The notes under the pieces are model-generated. The model was not told where the DNA came from and made no database searches. It was given only the letters and a program-made list of their open reading frames with translations. This document shows positions 41,258 to 48,231 of a DNA stretch of 64,000 nt, in pieces. The translations under genes were made by a program, and so were the position numbers. This DNA is from JAUILH01 sp965230535 (GTDB taxonomy: Bacteria; Bacteroidota; Bacteroidia; Flavobacteriales_D; JAUILH01), in NCBI GenBank assembly GCA_965230535.1, contig OZ246010.1, forward strand, positions 186,001-250,000, in the 5' to 3' direction. How positions within the stretch are numbered: the first letter of the stretch is position 1; every line of letters starts with the position of its first letter.

Positions 41258-42925
41258 ATGAAACTTACCTCTTTTTATATCATATTCATCTTCGTTCTGG
41301 GGGCCTGCTCTCAGCAACGAGAAAGCTCTCAACCTGCTGTTGTTGAGGAAGATCCGGAAACCATTCGATTAGAAGCCGTTAAGAACATTGCCTTTGCCAT
41401 CGAAAGCAGAATTCAAAAGACTTCTGAATCTACACTGAATACCAAGGTTCAATTTTTATATGAAGGTGAAGAACTGACACCACTCTGGAGCGATGGAGAC
41501 AGCTTAAATCTGGCAGCCATTGATATGATTGAAAGACTGGACAGATCCTGGAGCTACGGTTTACCAATCAATTACAAGCAAAATCTTCTGATAGCACTTA
41601 AAGACTCTTTGGAGACTGAACTGACTCGTGAAGAGCGTACAGATGTTTTATCTGAACTTGAAATCCTTCTGAGTTATAACAGTATTCAATTCTTGTCTGA
41701 TTTTAAATATGGATTTGTCAATACCGATTCTATGTGGATTGAAGATCATATTGATTCCCTGAAAGAAACGGATCTTGACGTGTTGAAAACGGCTGTTCTT
41801 GCTAAGGAACCTTTAAATATAAACCAATTTCTTCCAAAATACGAGACACCAAGAGAATTGCTATTTGCTTTGATTAAATACGTAGACAGTACAGAACTGA
41901 GCGATCACACTTTTACATTACCTAACTACAAAAAGGATTCAGTAAAAGCGTATACCACCGCCAAAAAAGCATTGATTGCTCACGGATTTTCTGATTCTAC
42001 CATTCTTAAGGTAGACAGCATTTTCATTAAAGACCTAAAAGCTTTTCAGGAATTACATGGACTGGAGGGCGATTTTAAAATCGGAAACAACACCAAAGAT
42101 GCCATTGGCATGAGCAACCTGGATCGTTATCTGATGGCCGTAGCCACTCTGGAAAAATGGAAACACCATGAATTAACGAAGGAAGATGACAATCACATTT
42201 TTGTGAACATTCCGTCTTATACCCTACGTTTTATGGAAGATGGAAAAGCTCTAAGAAGGCACAATGTGGTAGTTGGAACGCCCATTACCAGAACGCCGAG
42301 CTTTAAGTCGAAACTGAAATACATTACCCTTAATCCAAGGTGGCACGTGCCTTACAGCATTTCAAGTAAAGAGATTTTACCTTCCATTAGAAAAGATCAA
42401 TCTTATCTGGCCAGAAACGGTTATACTTTATACGACAGAGACAGAAATCCGGTGGATGTGAGTACAGTTGACTGGACGAAAGTATCTTCCAACAATTTCA
42501 ATTATAAGATTGTTCAGGGAAGCGGAACGTATAACAGTCTTGGTATAGTGGCATTCATTTTCCCAAATGAGCACAGTGTTTTCATCCATGATACGCCATC
42601 AAAATACTTTTTCTCAAGAGATGTAAGGGCCTTTAGCCATGGCTGTGTGAGACTACAAGACCCGATGGACATGGCCAAGTTTATTGTAGAACGTGATTCT
42701 AACGAGAAAATAACTGTAGATACGGTTCAGGCATGGTCCGACACAAGAGCTGAAAGACGTGTATACCTTAAGAAACCTTTCAATGTATACATTCAGTATT
42801 TCACAACGGAAGGCAATGATTCAGGCATTCGTTTCCACAGAGATATCTACGGCAGAGATGACAAGCTTAGAGCCAATCTGAAAGCTTTTATAAAAGAAAG
42901 CCAAAATCGCGCCCAAACTCTATAA
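41258..42925 (+). CDS. Lipoprotein L,D-transpeptidase (YcbB-like)
   Basis: A 555-residue protein with a lipoprotein signal (LGACSQQ, Cys17), an N-terminal region with a catalytic-domain-associated helical part, a peptidoglycan-binding segment (AFQELHGLEGDFKIGNNT, about residues 265-285) and a YkuD L,D-transpeptidase domain (about 310-490). The catalytic motif is HDTPSKYFFSRDVRAFSHGC with Cys463, followed by VRLQDPMDMA. The layout is that of YcbB/LdtD, which forms 3-3 crosslinks in peptidoglycan. Its ATG is 8 nt after a TAGATTTG -7 box. It overlaps the second L,D-transpeptidase gene at the 3' end by 38 bp. Confidence 0.9.
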   Translation: MKLTSFYIIFIFVLGACSQQRESSQPAVVEEDPETIRLEAVKNIAFAIESRIQKTSESTLNTKVQFLYEGEELTPLWSDGDSLNLAAIDMIERLDRSWSYGLPINYKQNLLIALKDSLETELTREERTDVLSELEILLSYNSIQFLSDFKYGFVNTDSMWIEDHIDSLKETDLDVLKTAVLAKEPLNINQFLPKYETPRELLFALIKYVDSTELSDHTFTLPNYKKDSVKAYTTAKKALIAHGFSDSTILKVDSIFIKDLKAFQELHGLEGDFKIGNNTKDAIGMSNLDRYLMAVATLEKWKHHELTKEDDNHIFVNIPSYTLRFMEDGKALRRHNVVVGTPITRTPSFKSKLKYITLNPRWHVPYSISSKEILPSIRKDQSYLARNGYTLYDRDRNPVDVSTVDWTKVSSNNFNYKIVQGSGTYNSLGIVAFIFPNEHSVFIHDTPSKYFFSRDVRAFSHGCVRLQDPMDMAKFIVERDSNEKITVDTVQAWSDTRAERRVYLKKPFNVYIQYFTTEGNDSGIRFHRDIYGRDDKLRANLKAFIKESQNRAQTL

Positions 42926-43628
42926 GGTAATCCTTCCTGTTGAGCAACTTGCTGTATCGGTGGTAATTTCTATTCGGATGATAAATGAAATAGCAAGTTC
43001 CCTCATCAATCAAATTCACAAAATCTAAATAACCTTCTTCCGGTACTGCCGGACAGCCATAGCTCCTTCCTAAAGTCCCGTTCCTCTCAATGTATTCACA
43101 GTTTGCATAGTCTGCCTTGTGCACAATGATACCTCTGGTTAGTGCTCTGTAATTACAGTATTCTCGACCATAAAGTTGCAAGCACTCCCCTAACCTGCTG
43201 TCGTGCCACCTTTGTCCGGTTACATAAAATCCAAGGCTACTTTGATGAGAATCCTGTGTATTGCTGAAATGCTTGGCGTAAAGTCCTCCCGTTTTTTCGC
43301 CATGAGAGACCAAACTCTTCCACAAAAGTGTATTCTCTTTCAAATCCAGAACATACAAACGTTCTTCATTCCCCGATTTCGAAAAATCTACAATGGTTAG
43401 TTTAGACGTGTCCTTGATCTTGCCTTCGTACTTGAGTTGATAGAAGCCTCTGAGACCCTCGTACAACGACTGCTTGTTTAAGGAGCTGTCGTTTACCTGA
43501 ATATAAACGTAATCCACATAATTCTCAAATGAGGTCTTTACCTCACTCACAGAATCTGGAAGTACCGGATTGTGTGCACGCACATATCCTGAAAACAACA
43601 ACGCGAATGTTAAAGCTATTTTTAACAT
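42888..43628 (-). CDS. Secreted murein L,D-transpeptidase catalytic-domain (YkuD_2) protein
   Basis: A 246-residue protein with a signal peptide (cleavage near VRAHN) and a YkuD_2/DUF5715-like catalytic domain: VHKADYANCEYIERNGTLGRSYGCPAVPEEG contains the His and the Cys192 of the active site (cited here by position, His about 168). YkuD_2 proteins are thought to act on murein L,D-peptide bonds, but the family is poorly characterised. A TATATTTG -7 box ends 8 nt before the ATG. It is convergent with, and overlaps by 38 bp, the YcbB-like gene, so two different L,D-transpeptidases are encoded end to end. Confidence 0.85.
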   Translation of the reverse strand: MLKIALTFALLFSGYVRAHNPVLPDSVSEVKTSFENYVDYVYIQVNDSSLNKQSLYEGLRGFYQLKYEGKIKDTSKLTIVDFSKSGNEERLYVLDLKENTLLWKSLVSHGEKTGGLYAKHFSNTQDSHQSSLGFYVTGQRWHDSRLGECLQLYGREYCNYRALTRGIIVHKADYANCEYIERNGTLGRSYGCPAVPEEGYLDFVNLIDEGTCYFIYHPNRNYHRYSKLLNRKDYLIEFGRDFGFLL

Positions 43629-43636
43629 AGGGATCG

Positions 43637-43644
43637 CAAATATA
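43637..43644 (-). promoter_or_regulatory. -7 promoter box of the YkuD_2 gene
   Basis: On the minus strand TATATTTG (43644-43637) matches TAnnTTTG and is followed after 8 nt by the ATG at 43628. No convincing -33 TTG is seen. Confidence 0.45.
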
Positions 43645-43707
43645 ACAAATTGAAATAATTAAGGATTTTCTTCTCCTGAAGGGACTATCACAACTCCTCA
43701 ATTTAGT

Positions 43708-43715
43708 TACTTTTG
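43708..43715 (+). promoter_or_regulatory. -7 promoter box of prfC
   Basis: TACTTTTG (43708-43715) matches TAnnTTTG and ends 4 nt before the ATG at 43720, predicting a leaderless mRNA. Confidence 0.5.
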
Positions 43716-43719
43716 CAGC

Positions 43720-45309
43720 ATGAGTATTGTTGAAGAAATTCAAAAGAGACGAACCTTTGGGATCATCTCTCACCCGGATGCCGGTAAAACCACGTTAACG
43801 GAAAAACTGCTGCTTTACGGAGGTGCCATTCAGTCCGCCGGAGCCGTAAAAAACAGTAAGATTAAGAAGACTGCTACTTCAGATTTCATGGAAATTGAAA
43901 AGCAAAGAGGAATCTCCGTGGCTACTTCCGTTATGGCATTTAACTACAAGGGACGAAAAATCAACATTCTCGATACACCTGGTCACAAAGACTTTGCTGA
44001 AGATACATACAGAACCTTGACTGCCGTGGATAGCGTTATTCTGGTGGTTGACTGTGTGAAAGGCGTTGAGGCACAAACTGAACGTTTAATGGAGGTTTGC
44101 CGCATGCGTAAAACTCCTGTGATCATCTATGTAAACAAACTGGATTTGGAAGGTCAAGATGGTTTCGACCTTTTAGATGAACTCGAAAGCAAACTGGACA
44201 TTAAGGTTCGTCCACTGAGCTGGCCAATTGGTGTGGGACATACTTTCAAGGGGGTTTACAACTTGTTTGACAACAACCTCAACCTTTTCAACCCAAGCAA
44301 AACCAAAGTCGAAACCGATACTGTGAGCATTGAAGACATTTCTTCTTCTGTTTTGGATGAGCAAATCGGGGAAGATTCTGCCAATCAATTACGTGAAGAC
44401 ATTGATTTGATTGACGGTGTATACGATCCCTTTGATGAAGAAGATTACATGAAAGGAGATGTGGCGCCTGTATTCTTCGGATCGGCAGTTAACAATTTTG
44501 GTGTGAAGGAAATGCTGGATACTTTTATTCGAATTTCTCCATTTCCATTGGCTCGCGAGACCGATGAAGGCATGGTTGAACCATTGGACAAAAAATTCTC
44601 TGGTTTTGTATTTAAAATCCACGCCAACCTTGATCCTAAGCACAGAGATCGTATTGCATTTTTGAGAATTTGTTCCGGTGTGTTTGAAAGAAACACTTTC
44701 TACAAGCACGTGCGTTTGGATAAGAAAATGAGATTCTCAAACCCTACCAGCTTCATGGCACAGGACAAAAGCGTGATTGAAGAAGCCTATCCGGGAGATG
44801 TGATTGGTTTGTACGATTCAGGAAACTTCAAAATTGGAGACACATTGACACAGGGAGGTGATTTCATGTTCAAAGGAATTCCGAGCTTCTCTCCTGAAAT
44901 TTTCAAGGAATTGGAGAACAGAGACCCCATGAAATCCAAGCAACTTGAAAAAGGAATTCAACAGCTTACAGACGAAGGTGTGGCTCAGCTTTTCATCATG
45001 CAACCGGGTAACAGGAAGATTGTTGGAACCGTTGGAGCACTTCAGTTTGACGTAATTCAGTACAGATTAGAGCACGAATATGGCGCAAAGTGTGAATTCG
45101 TTCCAAAGAAATTTCACATGGCTTGTTGGATGACATCAGACAATCAGGCTCAATTAGACCAATTTATTAAAGTAAAGGCAAACTACATTGCAGACGATAA
45201 AGACGGAAACAAAGTATTTTTGGCTGAATCTCCTTTCTTATTGAAGATGGCAGAACAAGATTATCCGGATATCGTTTTCCATAGAACCTCAGAATTTAAG
45301 GTAGCGTGA
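43720..45309 (+). CDS. prfC: Peptide chain release factor 3
   Basis: A 529-residue translational GTPase of the RF3 family. G1 is SHPDAGKTTL (residues 18-27), the switch region contains SDFMEIEKQRGISVATS, G3 is DTPGHKDF and G4 is NKLDLEG. The RF3-specific part follows: FVFKIHANLDPKHRDRIAFLR, HVRLDKKMRF, and the C-terminal domain with LQFDVIQYRLEHEYGAKCEF. RF3 recycles class I release factors from the ribosome after termination. The length matches E. coli RF3 (529 residues). Transcription may start almost at the ATG because of the -7 box 4 nt upstream. The stop overlaps the next gene by 4 bp. Confidence 0.97.
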   Translation: MSIVEEIQKRRTFGIISHPDAGKTTLTEKLLLYGGAIQSAGAVKNSKIKKTATSDFMEIEKQRGISVATSVMAFNYKGRKINILDTPGHKDFAEDTYRTLTAVDSVILVVDCVKGVEAQTERLMEVCRMRKTPVIIYVNKLDLEGQDGFDLLDELESKLDIKVRPLSWPIGVGHTFKGVYNLFDNNLNLFNPSKTKVETDTVSIEDISSSVLDEQIGEDSANQLREDIDLIDGVYDPFDEEDYMKGDVAPVFFGSAVNNFGVKEMLDTFIRISPFPLARETDEGMVEPLDKKFSGFVFKIHANLDPKHRDRIAFLRICSGVFERNTFYKHVRLDKKMRFSNPTSFMAQDKSVIEEAYPGDVIGLYDSGNFKIGDTLTQGGDFMFKGIPSFSPEIFKELENRDPMKSKQLEKGIQQLTDEGVAQLFIMQPGNRKIVGTVGALQFDVIQYRLEHEYGAKCEFVPKKFHMACWMTSDNQAQLDQFIKVKANYIADDKDGNKVFLAESPFLLKMAEQDYPDIVFHRTSEFKVA

Positions 45310-45878
45310 AACTCTACCAGAAAATTGGCTTTGCAATTTGGGGCGGACTGATTCTCTGCACAATTTTGCTTTTCATCATGCGGCCCGATTTGCTGGATGG
45401 TGCCAATTTGAAGGAATACATCAGTCAAAACAGTTCAGAAATCAAGGTGTATTATGCAGTGATCTGTACATTGAGATGCCTGACTTTAATTCCTGCAACG
45501 CCTTTTATTGTAGCAGGTGTCCTACTCTTTCCAGACGATTTAAACTTTGTATTTCTGGTGGTGATGACAACCATTTTGCTAGCTGCTACCATTCACTTCA
45601 AACTCTCCAGAGTATTAGGGTTCGATGAGTATCTGAACAGGAAATTCTCTTCAAAAATGGATAAACTCAAACAAGGCATGGAAAAAAGAGGTTTTGTTTA
45701 CATCCTCTTATGGACCATGGCGCCATTTCTCCCAAGTGATTTGGCCTATTACCTGGCAGGCATCTCCGGGATGAAATACTGGAACTTTATATTGGCTGTG
45801 CTTTTAGGAGGCGTTGTTATATCAGGTGTATACATCTACATGGGGAAGAACTTCTTTGAGTGGATGTTGGGAATGTGA
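45306..45878 (+). CDS. VTT-domain (TVP38/TMEM64-like) membrane protein
   Basis: A 190-residue membrane protein starting at GTG 45306, overlapping the prfC stop by 4 bp. Five hydrophobic segments are seen (about residues 10-25, 47-70, 75-95, 128-150 and 160-180). The motifs PATPFIVAGVLLF and FLPSDLAYYLAGISGMKYW are characteristic of the VTT (DedA/TVP38/TMEM64) family, with the Pro-containing re-entrant loops. DedA-family proteins move lipids (undecaprenyl phosphate) across the membrane. Coupling with prfC is probably incidental to function. Confidence 0.85.
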   Translation: MKLYQKIGFAIWGGLILCTILLFIMRPDLLDGANLKEYISQNSSEIKVYYAVICTLRCLTLIPATPFIVAGVLLFPDDLNFVFLVVMTTILLAATIHFKLSRVLGFDEYLNRKFSSKMDKLKQGMEKRGFVYILLWTMAPFLPSDLAYYLAGISGMKYWNFILAVLLGGVVISGVYIYMGKNFFEWMLGM

Positions 45879-45898
45879 TTAAATATTTTGATAAAGTA

Positions 45899-46564
45899 TC
45901 ATTTCTTTAATACATAGCGCGCCTTGACTCCTCCACCTATTAAGAAGTTTCGAAACCCGACATGTTTTTCAGTCCATTTATCTCTATTGGCAGCAGTTCC
46001 AGTCGTTGCAAAAGTTGGATTGTAGTTTAACTCAATTCCAATATTAAATTTTTCCGATACTTGATAAAAACAATTAGCTGTTGTAGTCAATTGCCAACGA
46101 TTATTATAGACATGTGTTCGCCCATCATAATTGCCTTCTACCCACTCTTTATTAGAATTTTGGTAGAATTCCTTAGATTTTAGATAACGTAAATGGGAGA
46201 TACCTCCTCCAATAGCTAAACTGAACTTTGAGTTTTCAATTCTAAAAAAACGAAAAGTCTGAACTTTAACGTTCATATAATCCAAATGATACCTCACATC
46301 AGGAAGTCCCAACAGGTCTCTAAAGTCACGATAATTGTCAAAAGTATAGCCTAATCTTAACTCAAAACTCCATAAATCATTTGAAGAAAAAAAATTCATA
46401 CCACCATAAAGACCAATATTGGGACTAAGTTCCGTTCCCTCGCTACTATGCTGTATATAGGTGTTATAGTGTGACTCTGCACCAAAAAATGCCTCTATCT
46501 GTGACAAACAACCCGAAGAAATACTGATAAATGAAAAGGTTAATATGAATATTTTATACCTCAT
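45899..46564 (-). CDS. Outer membrane beta-barrel protein
   Basis: A 221-residue protein with a signal peptide (MRYKIFILTFSFISISSGC, cleavage before or just after LSQ; a Cys is placed so that lipidation is also conceivable). The mature chain has about ten amphipathic strands (LWSFELRLGYTF, KFSLAIGGGISHLRYL, FNIGIELNYNPTF) and ends with GGGVKARYVLKK. No function recognised. It lies 23 bp downstream of another barrel-like gene on the same strand, and the two may be cotranscribed. Confidence 0.65.
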   Translation of the reverse strand: MRYKIFILTFSFISISSGCLSQIEAFFGAESHYNTYIQHSSEGTELSPNIGLYGGMNFFSSNDLWSFELRLGYTFDNYRDFRDLLGLPDVRYHLDYMNVKVQTFRFFRIENSKFSLAIGGGISHLRYLKSKEFYQNSNKEWVEGNYDGRTHVYNNRWQLTTTANCFYQVSEKFNIGIELNYNPTFATTGTAANRDKWTEKHVGFRNFLIGGGVKARYVLKK

Positions 46565-46587
46565 ACTATTTATTTACAACAAGTCGA

Positions 46588-47280
46588 TTATTCCGTTACA
46601 CCTTGCCTTTGTCTTATTGGTTTTAAATCCCACAATGCTGTAATGCTAATTTTTGCGGGAAATCCGCAGCAGCCAACTACTTGGTCATTCGGATGATAGC
46701 TAACAAATTCAATTGGCATGGTCATAAAGATTTCAAACTCGGCCCCTACATAAAACCTACGCTCTGATCCCATATTATACAAAAAAGAGGTATTAAAATA
46801 AGTTTGTATTGTTGCAGGACAATATAGCTTAACATTGGGCCAATAATATCCACTATGAAGTTGACCAGATGGATCTGTGTTGAAAACACTATACCAACCA
46901 CAAAACCTAAGTATTCCACCTCCCTCAAGCAACCACTTGAAACGATTATCTTGTCTAATAACGTTGTATTGTCCCCCTGCACCAAAGTTGATATATTTTA
47001 TATCATATACATGATTTATATAAAGACTGGGGAAAGCTGATCCACTTTCGATTACACGATTGTTCAATCCCAATCTAAGTGTTGGTTTAATTCTTTCGTT
47101 CTTTGTTTTAAAGGCTATCCCAAATTCCAAACTGTACTTATCACTAACTACTGGCCTACGGCTGTTGGCCAGGAAGAAATATTTACCCACCTCTCCACTC
47201 AACTGAGTTTGAGCCGAGAGGAATTGACAAATAGTCAATAAATTAATTAACAATAAGCCTTTTAGATAGAATTTGATCAT
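46588..47280 (-). CDS. Outer membrane barrel-like protein
   Basis: A 230-residue protein. I start it at ATG 47280, which gives the signal peptide MIKFYLKGLLLINLLTICQF ending near LSAQ; a TTG 12 bp upstream is an alternative. The mature chain carries alternating-strand segments such as YKLEFGIAFKTKNERIKPTL, ERRFYVGAEFEIFMTMP and KISITALWDLKPI. Unlike most genes in this window it is Tyr-, Asn- and Cys-containing (CGWYSVF, VVGCCGFP). No family is recognised. Lies upstream of a second barrel gene. Confidence 0.6.
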   Translation of the reverse strand: MIKFYLKGLLLINLLTICQFLSAQTQLSGEVGKYFFLANSRRPVVSDKYSLEFGIAFKTKNERIKPTLRLGLNNRVIESGSAFPSLYINHVYDIKYINFGAGGQYNVIRQDNRFKWLLEGGGILRFCGWYSVFNTDPSGQLHSGYYWPNVKLYCPATIQTYFNTSFLYNMGSERRFYVGAEFEIFMTMPIEFVSYHPNDQVVGCCGFPAKISITALWDLKPIRQRQGVTE

Positions 47281-47406
47281 TATCCGTTTCAATTTTTACA
47301 AAATATACTCCTTTCTACAATAGATCATTTAGTTTAATCCCTTTTTACTCAAATCCCCCTCTCCCATTCAATATAAATTAGCCTGTCACGTTATTGATAA
47401 GAATTC

Positions 47407-47414
47407 TAACTTTG
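47407..47414 (+). promoter_or_regulatory. -7 promoter box of the T9SS cargo gene
   Basis: TAACTTTG (47407-47414) matches TAnnTTTG and ends 4 nt before the ATG at 47419, again predicting a leaderless mRNA. Confidence 0.5.
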
Positions 47415-47418
47415 CAGT

Positions 47419-48231
47419 ATGAAAATAAGCTTACTTTTTGTTGGGTTGATGGGAATGACCATGGGTGCTTTGTCTCAGACCTCTTTGCTTTTTGAAGATT
47501 TTAACGCCGGGATGCCTTCCGGTTGGGGAATTTTTAATGAGGATGGATTAACGCCAGATGTATCACTTAGCCATATCAATGATGCCTGGGTGATTGCGGA
47601 AGATACTGACTCAACAGGCATGGCAGACTCATGTGTCATTAGTACGTCTTATTACGATCCGGCCGGACAAAGTGACGATTGGTTGGTTTTACCTGCAGTA
47701 ACTTTGGGAAGCAATGGCAACTATTTGTTCTGGGATGCCAAATCTGAAGATCCTGCATTTCCTGACTCATATGAAATCTGGGTAAACACTACCGGTGGAA
47801 ACGTGAGTGATTTTACAGATTCTGCCTTCTTTAAAGTAGATAATGAGAATCCTTATTGGCAGTCGCATGCAATTCCTTTAGACTCATTTGTAAACGAAAC
47901 GGTATACATTGCTTTCAGAAATGTGAGCGACGATCAGTTTATTTTATTCCTTGACAACATTCATATCACAGAATTTGATCCTTTAAACGTTGATATGGCA
48001 AGTGAAAGTCGTGTTAAATTATACCCTAACCCGGTAGTTGACAATTTGACTATTGAAGGTTTAGAAAACGGAGCCAGTTATATGGTTTTTGATAATGCTG
48101 GCAGACAAGTTGCTTTTGGAACGGTGTCTTCGAATAGCATCAATCTGGAAGGACTTCCAAAAGGCCATTACACCATTGGCTTAACTTCTCCAGGAAGACT
48201 GACGACCTTTAAGCAGATCATTAAAAACTAG
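47419..48231 (+). CDS. T9SS cargo with choice-of-anchor J-like domain
   Basis: A 270-residue secreted protein: a signal peptide, then a MAM/choice-of-anchor J-like beta-sandwich (about residues 22-185; SLLFEDFNAGMPSGWGIFNE, DDWLVLPAVTLGSNGNYLF and FRNVSDDQFILFLDNIHIT, segments given in part), then a type A sorting domain (about 195-270; KLYPNPVVDNLTIEGLENG, NSINLEGLPKGHYTIGL, FKQIIKN). This is the classical architecture of a T9SS-exported surface protein. The end overlaps the convergent WG-repeat gene by 4 bp. Confidence 0.9.
   Translation: MKISLLFVGLMGMTMGALSQTSLLFEDFNAGMPSGWGIFNEDGLTPDVSLSHINDAWVIAEDTDSTGMADSCVISTSYYDPAGQSDDWLVLPAVTLGSNGNYLFWDAKSEDPAFPDSYEIWVNTTGGNVSDFTDSAFFKVDNENPYWQSHAIPLDSFVNETVYIAFRNVSDDQFILFLDNIHITEFDPLNVDMASESRVKLYPNPVVDNLTIEGLENGASYMVFDNAGRQVAFGTVSSNSINLEGLPKGHYTIGLTSPGRLTTFKQIIKN

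Noticed and set aside
45899..46564. Lipoprotein call for the barrel protein because of SSGC in its signal
   Set aside because: The chain is an amphipathic-strand barrel and a type I site follows directly at LSQ, so lipidation is less likely than ordinary cleavage.
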